Positions 45,406 to 57,291 of a stretch of 64,000 nucleotides of DNA are shown piece after piece. A program made the position numbers and the translations under genes. Position 1 is the stretch's first letter. Each line of letters starts with the position of its first letter. Source of the DNA: Hymenopellis radicata (Eukaryota; Basidiomycota; Agaricomycetes; Agaricales; Physalacriaceae); NCBI GenBank assembly GCA_015501595.1, contig JADNRX010000241.1, positions 1-64,000 of the forward strand, written 5' to 3'. The notes under the pieces are model-generated. The model saw only the letters and a program-made list of their open reading frames with translations. It was not told the origin of the DNA and ran no database searches.

Positions 45406-46510
45406 TCACTGTAGCAGCTCATTCACATAGTCCCGCAAATGCCCAATAGATTCTGCATCCAAGCTGGCTTGCGCCACCATTTGCGGTAACGCCACTGAAC
45501 ACGAACCAATTCAGCTAGCGTACAAGAAGATAGATAGAACGGGACGAACCTAACATTCTCAATAAATGCTCCGCGCCATACAACCCACTCATCTCTGGGG
45601 TCTCCTCAACATGGACATGCTGCCCCGTGAAATACTTTTCCCTGATCCCCGCATACTGCGGGCGCTCAAACCGATACAACAACTGCGAACCCAGCGAGCG
45701 GTCAAAGTATATCTGTATGCCGTTGACGACTGTCCGCACGAGAACGTCTGGGTCTTTCAAACTGTTGAAGAAAAGTGATGGGAGGAAGAATGGGTGAATG
45801 AATGGAGGAGACACGACGAACCTCGGAGGTTTCTTCTCAAGCACATACTTTTCAAAATCCTCCAGTATCTTGTGCACAGTCGGGTCCCGCGGAATATGGA
45901 CCGTCTAGTACCAGTCCAGTCAAAACCATAAGTACCAGAGTGTGAATGGATGCGCACCGACTGGTTCTTGGTCACCGCCTCCCAATCATCAACGAGCTGG
46001 CATTTAAGCGACTCGGGCACAGTGAGCTTCATCTGCGGCTGCCGCGGGCCATTCTCCTCCTAGTACGTCCATTCATCAGCCAGCCAGCCCCACCTAACAA
46101 AACGCGACATACATCATGCGCCCTCTTCTGCCCGCGCTGCCCTCCTTTATCGCGTGCATTCCGTGCACTGCTTCCCGCCACAGGAGCTACCCAACCAAAC
46201 TAAATAAGCAAACATCCAAAGACACAGGACGCGCGCGCAAACCTTTAGCCTGCGCCTTGCTCGCCGCCTGGTTCGCGGACGTCTTCTGCTGCAGCGCCTT
46301 CTGCGCCGCCAGATTCGCCTCGTTGAACTTGAGCGCGCGGTCCTCGGGCACCCACTCGTCCCACGTCTGCTTCCACCCCTTGTAGTGCACCAGGTACTGT
46401 TGCCGCCCGTTCTCCGTTCGCACCTGGATGATCTTGGCCTCGTATATCAGCGGCCCATGATAGCACAGCACTTTTTCGTTGGTCGCGAAAATCGGCATTT
46501 CCGAGGTCAT
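45406..46510 (-). CDS. EAF3: Chromodomain-MRG protein (NuA4 / Rpd3S subunit)
   Basis: Predicted 275 aa in six exons: 46510-46243, 46186-46113, 46059-45958, 45904-45822, 45761-45550, 45494-45406 (sum 828 nt). The N-terminal chromo barrel (residues about 8-65) reads [41 protein letters not shown] basic linker ([16 protein letters not shown]) follows, then the MRG domain from [20 protein letters not shown] through [48 protein letters not shown] and [20 protein letters not shown] to [14 protein letters not shown]. This is EAF3/MRG15, which recognises methylated H3K36 and tethers the NuA4 acetyltransferase and Rpd3S deacetylase. Length and order are typical of fungi. Confidence 0.94.
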
Positions 46511-46717
46511 GGTGGTGGCGGTGAGAGGTAGGGTCAGTGCTGCACATTCCCAAAATGGGATGGCACCTCGCAGCTCTCCTTTCTCTTCTTCTCCTCCCAG
46601 TAATATACCAAATGCAAGTAATCTGGTGTAAAACCATTACATAATACTCCCTCCCTTGGACTCCCTAGATTACACAAAACTATAAAAAGCGACGTAACGA
46701 TGAAAGCAAGTACGAAA

Positions 46718-46742
46718 AAATGTATGTATGTATGTATGTAGT
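46718..46742. repeat. TGTA microsatellite
   Basis: Five or so tandem copies of tgta/atgt just past the SPA2 stop, in the 3' region of that gene. Confidence 0.7.
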
Positions 46743-46769
46743 GCATGGTCAGAAAAATGTAAAAGTATA

Positions 46770-49700
46770 TTACGTTCCCAGCTTCGAAAGCGCCTTCATA
46801 GCATTCGCAACCGCAAAACTCGACCGCGCCATGATCTGCCGCGACTCCTTCGTCACCTCTGGCAGCGACTGCACATCGCTCAGCTTCGTCGCCTGCTCAG
46901 AAAGCTCCTGCAACAGCTCCGTCCCTTGTTTCACATGCGCAGGCGGCAGATTGTCCTTGCACACAGCAACAATGCTCGACACAATCGTTATGATCTGCGT
47001 CACATTGTCCGTCAGGTTGGGCGAAGGCGTCGGACTCCGCACGCCCGATAACACAATTTGTATGCAGTCGATGACAGTAGACGTTTGAGTGTCGATGTAC
47101 GGCTGCAGGGTGTCTGTTACCACCTCTATTTCTTTAAACTGAACGTAATCCTACCTTGAGCTCATTCCAGTTATCCTCCAACGTCTCCCCCGCCGTCGAA
47201 TCATCACTCAACACTCCAGACGGTCGATCAAAAATCGGCGGCGGCGAGTTCGTATTCTCAGAGCTGGAATGCTCAGAGGGCGTCCTCTGCCGATAACTAT
47301 CAAACGTCGGCTGCCTCTCCCCGTACCTCCCGCTCGTCCCACTAAACCCCGAACTATTCTTCCGATGATGTGCCTCCTTCTCCGCCACAGACCTCAACGA
47401 TGGCGCAAACCCATTCGTCGCACTCCCGCCCGGTGTATACGGCGACGACACAAACTGATCCTGCTCAGCTTTCGTCGCTTTCCGCACAAGGATCATCTTG
47501 GTAATATCGGTAATAGTAGCAGAGACGTGACTCGCAGCTGCATCAAGCAGACTGACGGGCGACATCCCGGAACTCGTTGCATGCGTCTTTGATGCCGCGA
47601 CAAGATTCCCAAGTGTGGCGTCAGCCCGGTCGCGTAATGAGCGCAGGGCATCAAGATCAACCTCCCCTCGGTCGCGTTGTGGACGTCGTTCGTAATTTCG
47701 CACGTCGTCAGTTATAGACGTCACAGAGTTGACGACTGACTTCATCGGCGTTAGCACTCTTGTAGGAGCGTTGGACCGGGCAGCAGTCAAAAGCGAATCT
47801 ATGGCAGACATGAACGCAGTCAAGTGTATGTCCAGCACTCCGCCATCAGCAGTGACAGGCACTTGGTCATCGAACTTGTCGAGCTTGGGAGCCTGGAGGT
47901 AGAGTTGGGACGTCGCTGGAACAAAAAAAGTCAAATAATAGCCTTCAAAAAGCAGAGTCGTTGGCTTACCTTTGACACTTCTCAACTCGGTCTTGGCTTG
48001 CTCGTATTTGCGTTTGTACTCCTTCAGTTGAAGATCGAGATCGCGTATTACGATCAGGTCAGAGTCTTTCGCGGTCATCAGCTCCTCGTTGCGGCGAGAG
48101 AGTTGATCTAGCTCCGTCAAAAGACCAGTCATGTCTGCATTCAACTGTTCGATGACCTCCGGACCGGCCTGGACAGTGAATGAGAAAAAGAATTGAGAAC
48201 AAGCCATGAGACACTCACATGGCCAGAACCTCGTGTTTCGCGATCTTGTTCAAGGACTTCACAGCGATCGCGTAAGATCTGCAGTTCATCCTCGTCCTGC
48301 TGGGCGCGTCGAGCTTCACGCTCCTTTTCGCGCTGTCTTGTCTCTCGAAGATCTTCGAGCTCCTTCTGAAGAGCACGCATTGTCATAGATTGCTCCTCAG
48401 CACGCTGAATAAAAAATCAGAATAGATCATTGTAAAAACGAAAAACACTCACCCTTCGTACGCCTTGTAGCTCTTCCTCCATCTGCCTCACCCGCTCCTC
48501 GCCATCTTGCCACTTCCTCTCCCACTGGCTAGAATCATCCAAATCACGCTGCATATTCGAGATCTGACTCTGCATGGTCGCGATCTTATACTCGTAATCT
48601 CGCCGCATCTTCTCGTTGTCTTCGGTAACACTCTGGCGCCCATTCAGCCGCGAGGATATGCCACCCGAACGCTCCGAGTTTGCCGACGTACGACCGTAGT
48701 TCAAGTAGTCGTCCCCGCTGCGCGTTGCACCTCCTTCGTCGTCCTCGTCTTCGACACCTTTTAGTCGAGCAGACAGCCCACTCAAACCAACAGCTGGACC
48801 TCGAGGACTCAGAGGGCTGGGATAGTCGCTTGCGCTGTCCGGCTCCTCCGGGTTAATACCACCCATATAGCTGACATCTTGACTAGCATTCCGACTCCTG
48901 CTGCTATCATCAACTGTCGTACTACCGCTCTCCCGGGCATCACGGCCATACGGAACTTCAATATATTCCTCCTCCATCGTGCTTTTGTTGGGTATGATCA
49001 TGCCGCTCGTGGCCGTAGCACTTTGAGCGGTTGCGGTGCCTGCACTATCACTAGTGCCACTGACACTGGGAGCGCTTGGTCGCCGAATTGGGTATTCGCG
49101 ATCTCGCTCGCGATCCTCCGACCGTCGGCCGGTGGTGTCCTGAGAAGGTTGCCGTCGAGATGATGTATCCGAGGACATTTGTCGCCTGGAATCCTGTGAT
49201 GGTTTCCGACGTGATGAAAGCGAAGCGAGGCTTGGGGTGTAGTTATTGTTGTCGTCGCTCACGCGGCTTGGATACATATCTTCGCTTGGACGTCGTCTGT
49301 CCTCCGAAGGCCGTCGAGCAGAACCATAACCGCTGTCTGATGGACGGTCGGTGGAAACTCGTCCAGAGGTTCGAGAAGAAGTGGTAGCACGGGGATTGAA
49401 ATCAGAAGCGGGGTAGTCGTCGTAGTTGGATCCTGCTGATGTCCTTCCAGAGGGCTACCAAAATGTTTGACAAAGTTGACAAGTTGAAGAGTGGCTTCCT
49501 TACATCCTCTTTGAACTCTGGGTATCGCCTGAGAAGTTCATAATACACGTCGCTTGAGAGATCCTCGAAACGAGATGTTGGTAGCGTCGCAAGCTTCTGC
49601 CTAGCCTGATTGCGCTTCGGGTGGAATTCTTCGCGGACGGGTAGAAAGGGTACTGAGGACGTAAAGTCAGCCAAAAGTGGCCAAGGCACAGGAGATAGAC

Positions 49701-50077
49701 TAAACCTGCCTTCATTTTCATCTTGTCGTCGTAAAAGCTCGTCGTAGACATCGGTGGACAGTTCATGGAATTGTTGAATCGTGAGGCGGGTCAGCTTCTG
49801 TCTGGCGGACGACCGGGAGTTGGGCGGCGCTGCAACGGTGCTGATCAGCACTCGTTAGCGCGCAGTTACGAAACAAGCTCGCACCTTTCGCTAAATATGC
49901 GGCTAGATACTTGCTCAGCTCCTCAAAATGGGTCTTTGATACCATCCGATAGTCGATTGTAGGCACTGCCGGTACATTTTTGTCTCGAATCGGTCGGTAC
50001 GACTCTGTGCGATAGTTGGATATGCCTGAGAATGCAGTCGGCGTTGGCGACGCAGCTCTCGACTGCGACCGCTTCAT
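46770..50077 (-). CDS. SPA2: Polarisome scaffold Spa2
   Basis: Predicted 980 aa. Exons: 50077-49885, 49829-49710, 49652-49504, 49454-48453, 48404-48219, 48168-47970, 47915-47155, 47102-46770 (sum 2943 nt). The N-terminal SPA2 homology domain has two related helical repeats: ARQKLTRLTIQQFHELSTDV YDELLRR and ARQKLATLPTSRF, SSDVYYELLRRYPEFKED. A Ser/Arg/Asp-rich disordered stretch follows (SEDRRRPSEDMYPS), then a coiled coil over exons 5-6 (MRALQKELEDLRETRQREKE, LLTELDQLSRRNEELM), and a helical C-terminal domain (LTAFMSAIDSLLTAARS, ITIVSSIVAVCKDNLPP). Spa2 gathers formin, MAPK-kinases and other polarity factors at the hyphal tip. The second intron (49709-49653) needs a GC donor; a GT donor two bases on would break the frame. 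This is the parent of the double-domain gene at 13990. Confidence 0.9.
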
Positions 50078-50916
50078 GATGGTGGTGGTAGGAAGGCAAA
50101 CGACGAGCACCTAGCGTTCTGCTCGTCGATGCAGGGAATGCAATGTGCACAGCACGTGTTCGCCAACAAGTGACAAACACGAGGCTTCAGCATGTCATTG
50201 TCATTCAACTCTGTGGATATCGGTGCTCAGCGCGATATGGAAACTGATTCCTGCGACTATTTTGATCCGTAGTAATTGAGGCGCCAAAATACATAATGCA
50301 CGACTGAACGCGCAAAAGCCTCCATCCATTGACCCCTTAATAAGAAAACACGCGCCGACCCCTCGCCCTAACGCGAAGCGGTACACATCGCACGATATAC
50401 GTAGACGAGGAACGAAACGAGGAAACCTGAAGTTTCGTTTCTGTCTGATCTAATCACCGGCGCTTCCGGACTCAAGCGCGCCTCGACGGCGGCCTCGTTT
50501 ACCGCTTTGGGATATATTTAGCGTACTACCTGTTCAGCCGCTAGCAGTACATTTCGTGGCGGGGGAGTCAGAGGGGATAGACTCCCATAGTCACGAATAG
50601 CCAGGGCTTACACAGCTGAGATGGGTACATGAAGAAGAAGGAAAATAGTGACTTACTTCGGGGTCCCGTGTTACTGTATATGACGGCGAAATGCACAGAA
50701 ACTGCTGACGACTGTGGCGCACGTTTCTGCTGCATCGAACAGTTGCCTCACCAGCACAACAATCCCTGGCAATTTACCAAATTAACATTAAGATTGGGTC
50801 TTCAAGCAGTCAAAATCTGGAAGAAATCTTCATGAATAGAACCAAAATTCAGGTGGCGCAAATAATGCAATAAGTACTCATAAGTAATGCTGTTGATAGG
50901 AAGTGGTGTACATACA
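50078..50916. other. Duplication-derived DNA upstream of SPA2
   Basis: No gene. About 50228-50400 is repeated in direct orientation at about 51673-51850 (cagcg..cgatatgga, gaggcgccaaaatacataat, attgaccccttaataagaaa), and the right part of this repeat is the inverted 3' flank of the RRM unit. The rest, to 50900, is unrecognised. Confidence 0.55.
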
Positions 50917-51745
50917 CATCATTCAACATCGTCTGCGTCAGGTATGAAAATATCCGTCCGCGCCAAGATCCTGCCAAAGAATATCCTATTCAAGCTGTTC
51001 AGCTCCGCCAGCCCTCCCTCAGGCGGGCAAAGGCGGAACACAGAGAGCGCAAAGCTCGGGGGCGTAACGAGCTTCATGACGGGGGATTTCTCTACGAGGC
51101 AGACAAAGATGCAGTTGAGGGCGATGCCCTTGCGGATGTGCGCCTGGAAGCCGTCGACGCCGAAGCTGCGGAGGACGAACCAGAACTTGAGCGAGCGGAA
51201 GCGCCGCCCGAGGGCAAGGTGCCAGTTGCGGTAGTCGATGACGGTGCCGGCGTCGCCCTGCTTGGTGCGCAGGAAGGGTGGCGTGATGTCAAGGGCCTCG
51301 GTGAGGTACTTGCGGTCGCGCACCCAGAGCGTGGAGGCATCAAGTTGATTAGACCCCACTAGGAGGAATGTCAGTGACGGCGAGACTATGAAAAGAATGG
51401 CAAAACCTTGTGGAGATTAGTACAGAAAGAATCGGCGAACTCGTTTATTTCGTTCAGGAAGCAGACTTGGCGGTATTCTCAGCTGAGTGCGACACCTGCC
51501 CAGGCAGCATCGACATGAACGCGAAGGTACGGATGGTCTTTGACTAAACTCCACAAGTAGACGAGAAGACGCGATTTTACTGTCAAAGTGAACATACCGA
51601 CTTGCTTCATCTCTGGGAAATTGTCGGTGTCGAGGAAATCGGGAGAGAGTCCAAGGAGCTTGGCGGACCTCAGCGGGCGATATGGAGACTGATTCCTGGG
51701 TCCGAAATACGAGTGTTTGATCCGTAGTGATTGAGGCGCCAAAAT
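50917..51745 (-). pseudogene. Aromatic amino acid decarboxylase fragment 1
   Basis: Copy of the C-terminal part of the gene at 34691: HVDAAWAGVALS, FDASTLWVRDRKYLTEALDI, RRFRSLKFWFVLRSFGV, AHIRKGIALN and LSVFRLCPPEGGLAELN. The catalytic front half is missing, the PLP-lysine block is broken by small deletions, and the 3' end is cut at ARTDIFIP by a short insertion (tgaaa) before the terminal exon. Exons that remain keep the frame for about 140 codons, so the copy is fairly recent. Confidence 0.85.
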
Positions 51746-51945
51746 ACATAATGCACTACTGAACGCGTTCTTCGTAAGCTCGAAAGCCTCGATCCATTGA
51801 CCCCTTAATAAGAAAAGACGCGCCGACCCTCACCCTAACGCGAAGGCGTACTTACAACGTAGAAGGCCATCTAACAAGTCGCGTCAAGACCTTACACAGC
51901 TGAGGAGACCATGCCTGAACAGCCCGTACATCAATAGACCCCAAT

Positions 51946-52720
51946 TTAAGACTCGGCAGTGAACTCTGTAGTAGGATTAGCGACGCGAAGGAAGGAGTAT
52001 CGAAGAAGAAACATACCAGGGTACTTTGCGGCGGGGCGCTCCTCCTGGATGTAGTAAGTTGCATAGAGTCTGCCACCCTCAAGGATGATACCCTCCTCTG
52101 ACCGAATTGTCTCCAGAGCCTTGTCAGCGGCTTCCTGAGTTTCGAAGTAGAGGAAGGCAAAAGGGCGGGGGTATCCGTTTAAAGTGGCTAAGAGTCTGGT
52201 AAACTGGAAGGAAACACGAAAGTAGGGAGAGAAGCCACGTACGTTGTCTAACGCTGACCTTGCCGAATTGGCCAAACACCTTGGCGATCTCGGGTGCTGA
52301 GATACCAAATTGTGTAGAAATGTTACGCAAGATAAGTCTCGGGACTTTCTGGGAGTCGTCTACCGCCCGGAGTTTGGCCTCGGGACGAGGCACGGCGAAG
52401 TGTTCGGCGGTCAGCATTGCTGGAGGGATCTCTAGTGTCCCCTTGTCCATGAGCTTCTGAGCGTTGGCTTGCTCCTGGAAGGTGACAATGCAACTGCTAC
52501 CAGAGGGCATGGCCAGCCAGAGGCGCTCGACGGGACCAAAGTTGGCAGCCAAGCCCTCTTTGAGGGCTTGGTGCGAAATTTTGTTGTCAATGTCAACCTT
52601 CTGACGGAGGCGAACGTAGACAGCTTTGGTCGGACCGACCTCTGATGCTACACCGCGCGCGCATAGATGAATGGCGGAGAGTGTGGTGCGGGGCAGACCG
52701 CGGGCGAAGAGAGAGAACAT
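51946..52720 (-). CDS. Two-RRM protein, probable mitochondrial, copy C
   Basis: Predicted 222 aa; exons 52720-52243, 52187-52017, 51965-51946, identical in structure to copies A and B. RRM1 has QALKEGLAANFGPVERLWLA and CIVTFQEQANAQKLMDKG; RRM2 has LILRNISTQFGISAPEIAKV and FAFLYFETQEAADKALETI. The presequence-like start is the same. One extra IDN is present near residue 45. No stop or frameshift, so it is potentially functional. Confidence 0.72.
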
Positions 52721-52929
52721 TGGGATGCAGAGGCAGGGCGGGCCGGCGGATTAGCATACATAACGGGTAACGCCGTGAAAGTTCACGTGTAGTCCATAAA
52801 ATATAAGTATGTAGTAGTAGTTTAATTTAAAGTAGCAACGACAACCCAACGAACAAGAAGCTTGAAACTTTCTCAATATTTTCAAGAGTACAGAGTGAAG
52901 AAAACATCAAATTACACGCGTTCGATTAA

Positions 52930-53190
52930 CGCCCCACTGCCATTTCAACACCTCCACGAAGAGTCGCGCGGCGACGGCGTCCCTTTATACGCCGGCTGCC
53001 CAAGACACTCCGTCACAGTGACCAGCCTATACGCTGCCGATTTCAACGCAGGAATTGCCTTAGGGTACAGCCGTCTAAAGGATGAATGCATATGTACCTT
53101 CGGTCCTGGAGAACTCTGTATGAGACTCGACCTGGTGCTTATTATCAAAGGCAGGCTTTACGCGAGCGGCCGCAGCTGAGTTGTATATTC
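52930..53190 (-). pseudogene. Chitin deacetylase fragment C
   Basis: A small collage upstream of RRM copy C: an end of exon 3 (FSRTEG-like, with the following intron) joined directly to the last exon (AAYRLVTVTECLGQPAYKG, ending SSWRC). All middle exons are gone. Confidence 0.8.
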
Positions 53191-53269
53191 AGTCAACTAA
53201 GGTATGGGCACCCATTATCGACTTGCTTTAGCGTACAGTTGCACGCCTCAATTGCCAGCTCACCGCAAA

Positions 53270-53610
53270 TCTCACACAATACACATCATTCAACATTGTC
53301 TGCGTCAGGTATGAAAATATCCGTCCGCGCCAAGATCCTCCCAAAGAATATCCTATTCAGGCTGTTCAGCTCCGCCAGCCCTCCCTTTTGCGGGCAAAGG
53401 CGGAACACAGAGAGCGCAAAGCTCGGGGGGGGATTTCTCTACGAGGGAGACAAAGATGCGGTTGAGGGTGATGCCTTTGCGGATGTGCGCCTGGAAGCCG
53501 TCGACGCCGAAGCTGCGGAGGACGAACCAGAACTTGAGCGAGCGGAAGCGCCGCCCGAGGGCGAGATGCCAGTTACGGTAGTCGATGACGGTGCCGGCGT
53601 CCCCCCTGCT
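53270..53610 (-). pseudogene. Aromatic amino acid decarboxylase fragment 2
   Basis: About 340 bp matching fragment 1 and the intact gene over the region LKFWFVLRSFGV to the NDV.CVRFAV end. It shares with fragment 1 the tgaaa insertion in the terminal intron/exon border that the intact gene lacks, so the two fragments descend from one copy. A further deletion removes part of the KSP.MKLVTPPSF region. Confidence 0.82.
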
Positions 53611-53785
53611 TCAACTTCTTCGTAAGCTCCAAAGCCTCGATCCATTGGCCCCTTAATAATAATAAGAAAACACGCGAAGCGGTACATATCGCATCAACGT
53701 AGAACGTCATGTAATAAGTCGCGTCAAGAGCTTACACAGCTGAGGAGACCATGCCTAAACAGGCCGTACATCAACAGACCCCAAT

Positions 53786-54568
53786 TTAAGACTCGGCAGT
53801 GACCACTGTAGTAGGATTAGCGACGCGAAGGAAGGAGAACCGAAGAAGAAACATACCAGGGTACTTTCTGGCGGGGCGATCCTCCTAGATGTCGTAAGTT
53901 GCATCGAGTCTGGCACCCTCAATGATGATCCCCTCCTCTGACCGAATTGTCTCCAGAGCCTTGTCGGCAGCTTCCTGAGTTTCGAAGAAAACGAAAGCAA
54001 CAGGGCGAGGGTATCCGCCCAAAGTGGCTAATAGTCTGGTGGAAGGAAACACGAAAGTAGGGAGAGAAGCCACGTACGATGTCTAACGCTAACCTTGCCG
54101 AATTGGCCAAACACCTTGGCGATGTCGGGTGCTGAGATCTGAGATACCAAACCCTGAAGGAATGTTATGCAAGTAAAGTTGCGTGGATTTCTGGGAGTCG
54201 TCTACCGCCCGGAGTTTGGACTGGGTCCTCGTCTCGGGTTTGCGAGGCCCGGCGAAGTTTTGGGCGGTCAGCATTGCTGGAGGGATCTCTAGTGTCCCCT
54301 TGTCCATGAGCTTCTGAGCGTCGGCGTGCTCCTGGAAGGTGACGATGCAACTCCTGCCAGTGGGCATGGCCAGCCAGAGGTTCTCGACGGGACCAAAGTT
54401 GGCAGCCAGGCCCTCTTTGAGGGCCTGGTGCGATATTTTGTTGCCAATCTTCTCGAGGCGAACGTAGACAGCGTTGGTCGGACCGACCTCTGATGCTATA
54501 CCGCGCGCGCATAGATGAATGGCGGAGAGTGTGGTGCGGGGCAGACCGCGAGCAAAGAGGGAGAACAT
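53786..54568 (-). pseudogene. Two-RRM gene copy D, frameshifted
   Basis: Same three-exon structure as copies A-C, but exon 1 carries a 7-nt tandem duplication (atctcag repeated) after FGIS near 54140, which throws the frame and stops it in exon 1. Everything else, including the splice sites and the TAES end, is preserved. Without the shift it would encode a full protein; as is, only RRM1 remains (about 159 aa frame). Confidence 0.75.
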
Positions 54569-54865
54569 TGGGGTTCAAGAGGCGTGCTCGATCTGGATCT
54601 TTGAAGCCCCTCTTTTGGAGTCTCGATCAGACGGAATAATCTATTTGGGAACCCCGGTTCGTCACGTTTGTGACACGAACCCTGGCGAAATTCTGTGGCG
54701 TAAATGAGCATTTCCCAACAAGCGAGGGGACCAGTAAGTTGTAAGTGCTGCTCTAAGAGGTTATGCACAAGGTAGACACTGAAAGTCACAACAAGAAGCA
54801 CCCATTAAGTACGCCACACCCACACTTGTCATATAGAAGTAGGCCACCTCTCAATCCACATACTG

Positions 54866-55150
54866 TCAGATTACCTTGTCCATGAGCTTCTGAGCGTCGG
54901 CTATCTCCTGGAAGGTGACAATGCAATTCCTGGCACGGGGCATGGGCAGCCAGAGGCGCTCGACGGGACCAAAGTTGGCAGCCAGGCCCTCTTTGAGGGC
55001 TTGGTGCGAGATTTTGTTGTCAACCTTCTGATCGAGGTGAACGAAGACAGCGTTGGTCGGGCCAACCTCCTTTGATGCTACACCGCGCGCGCATAGATGA
55101 ATGGCGGAGAGTGTGGTGCGGGGCAGACCGCGCGCGAAGAGGGAGAACAT
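54866..55150 (-). pseudogene. Two-RRM gene fragment E (5' end only)
   Basis: Starts MFSLFARGLPRTTLSAIHLC like the other copies, keeps most of RRM1 and is cut after DAQKLMDK. The break joins unrelated DNA leading into copy D. Confidence 0.82.
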
Positions 55151-55254
55151 TGGTCTGCAGCGGGCAGGCGGATTAGTCATAACGCGGGTAACGCCGTGAA
55201 AGTTCACGTTAAAACTTGACTCTCTCGATATTTTCAAGAGTACAAAGTGAAGGA

Positions 55255-55830
55255 AACATCAAATTACACGCGTTCCATTAACTGCCATTTCAACACTTCC
55301 GCGAAGAGTCGCGCTTTATACGCCGGCTGCCCAAGACACCCCGATATGAAATGTTGCAAAATCTTGAACGGTAAACTACTCACGCAGTACCCTCGTACGT
55401 CTCATCGTTCAAAGTGAGAATATTATCAGGGTTCCGTTAACCTACAGCCTCATATGCCTGCATAGACTTCGTCCTCGATGCCCCGGCGGAATCACCACAA
55501 TCAAGTCTCAGTTGACGAGCGTCTGTCCGCGATCGCCGGCGACTTTTAGAACGAGAAATTTGTATTCGCCGAATGCTGATATGATCTTTATAGCATCTAT
55601 TGCCTTCGCGAATGATGGTACGGCCATTTAAAGCATGAATGCATACCTTCGCCGGTCCTGGAGAACTCTGCCTGCAACTGTGACAGATGAACGTGTCTCC
55701 AGTTATGAGATGCGACCTGATGTTTGTTGTCGTACAATACCAGAATGTTTCTCGCTCGTAATCCTCCCTTGGTTCTTGACAGTGACGCATTGTATAGTAT
55801 CTCACTTTTGTATTTTTCGAAGGACCTCAC
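55255..55830 (-). pseudogene. Chitin deacetylase fragment E
   Basis: Upstream of RRM fragment E in the same order as the other units. It retains parts of exons 3 and 5 (a shortened HVHLSQLQAEFSRT region, then VAGDRGQTLVN followed by a stop) and the ECLGQPAYK end region, with large gaps, and at its left end it merges with MYND-relic DNA (RYYTMRHCQEP, also at 45238). Confidence 0.72.
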
Positions 55831-55839
55831 AGCAAAAGA

Positions 55840-56160
55840 TTTAGCGTGGTTGTTGGTCTTCCAATGTCATCTTTAAGCGCATCCTCAAGCTGAACAATTG
55901 CACGTTACGCCTTACGACCGAGATCCACAAGGGATGTGATATCGACTGTTCGACGATCAGCAGCTCAGCTTGCTCACGATTGTCGTCGACATATACCAAC
56001 CAGTCTACACTCGCCGATGGCCTTCGAGTCCGTTTTGCGCGCTTCCAGTCTCCTGGAACTTTTCTGGACTGCCGCGAATGTCGCCAAGCGTGTAAAACAC
56101 GTCCTCATTGCCCTGGCCAAGCGTTCACGAAGCTTGAAAATTGACAACATCTCTATCGAT
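55840..56160 (+). pseudogene. MYND-family gene fragment, inverted copy
   Basis: Plus-strand MAFESVLRASSLLELFWTAA and KHVLIALAKRSRSLK resemble ATDHLVTRWTSASLSERRKH VLLALVSV of the gene at 58043, and the DNA matches the relic at 44890-45260 in inverted orientation. Too short to function. Confidence 0.6.
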
Positions 56161-56228
56161 AATAATAAGAGTACAAGGGGAACGAAACATGAAAATTACA
56201 CGCGTTCGATTAACGCAACACTACCGTT

Positions 56229-57239
56229 TCAACACCTCCACGAAGAATCGCGCGGCGAAGGCGCCCCAGGCGTCCCTTTATACGCCGGCTGCCCAAGACA
56301 CTCCGCCACAGTGACAAGCCTATACCCTGCCGACTTTAACGCAGAAATTGCCTTGGGAAGAACGGTGTGCCTGGAGAAGCATGAGACGTCGAAATAGGCA
56401 CGAAAGGTAAACTACTCACGCAGTACCCTCATACGTCTCATGGTTCAAAGCGAGAATATTATTAGGCCTCCGTTTAGCTACCGCCTCATATTCCTGCATA
56501 GACTTCGTCTTCGATGCCCCGGCGGAATCACCGGAATCGAAGTCCCAGTTGACGAGCGTCTGTCCGCGATCGCCGGCGACTTTTAGAACGAGAGGGTTGT
56601 ATTCGCCGAAGGCTAATCACGTATAAAGCTAACAGGCGGCATGGGAAGACGCTTCAACGTACGAGGTCTAGTCATCGCCACTTGGGCGCCAGTGATCTTC
56701 TTTAGAGCATCTGTTGCTTTCGTGAATGATGGTACAGCCGTCTAAAGGATGAACGCATACCTTCGGTCCTGGAGAACTCTGCCCGCAAGTCAGGTTCAGA
56801 CAACTGTGACAGATGGGCGTGTCTCCAGGTATGAGACGCGACCTGGTGCTTGTTATCGAAGGCAAGCTTTACGCGAGCGGCGGCGGCTGAGTTGTATATG
56901 CAGTCAACTAAGGTATGTTAGTCATGCGCCCATTATCGGCTTGCTTAAGCGTACAGTTGTTGCCATTGAAGAAGAAAGTCGCTTTAGCATCAGCGTCTTT
57001 GAGTGTCTTGATGATATCGTTCATGTAGATGTACGGCCCATCGTCCTATGCGCTGACTGAGATGAGTGGAGAGAAAAGAGAGAAAAGGGACGCACAAAGG
57101 TGATAGCAGCGGTGTTTGGTACTCTGCAAGATCTGATAACACTGGCAGTCACTGTATCGTCTAGAGCAAGAGGGGACGGAGCAGCCTTCGCCTGCCATAT
57201 GAAGAACGCGAGGGAAAGAAGTTCAATAGGGATAAACAT
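56229..57239 (-). CDS. Chitin deacetylase (CE4), apparently intact
   Basis: Predicted 254-aa secreted polysaccharide deacetylase that removes acetyl groups from chitin in the wall. Six exons: 57239-57096, 57045-56955, 56907-56761, 56710-56663, 56612-56420, 56370-56229 (sum 765 nt). Signal peptide MFIPIELLSLAFFIWQAKA. The five CE4 motifs are present: TFDDGP (47-52; base and metal Asp), HTWRH (104-108; metal His), TRPPFG (about 141-146), WDFDSGDS (166-173) and LNHET (catalytic His about 201). The C-terminus runs GYRLVTVAECLGQPAYKG to SSWRC. No GPI signal. It is the only copy in the window without lesions and probably the parent of the relics. Confidence 0.88.
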
Positions 57240-57284
57240 GGCGGACGAGAAGACAATGAGTCTGGAGACGGAAGAGAACTTTGT

Positions 57285-57291
57285 ATTTATA
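57285..57291 (-). promoter_or_regulatory. TATA box of the chitin deacetylase
   Basis: Read on the minus strand: tataaat about 45-50 bp upstream of the ATG at 57239. The same box-like sequence is altered in the relics. Confidence 0.5.
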
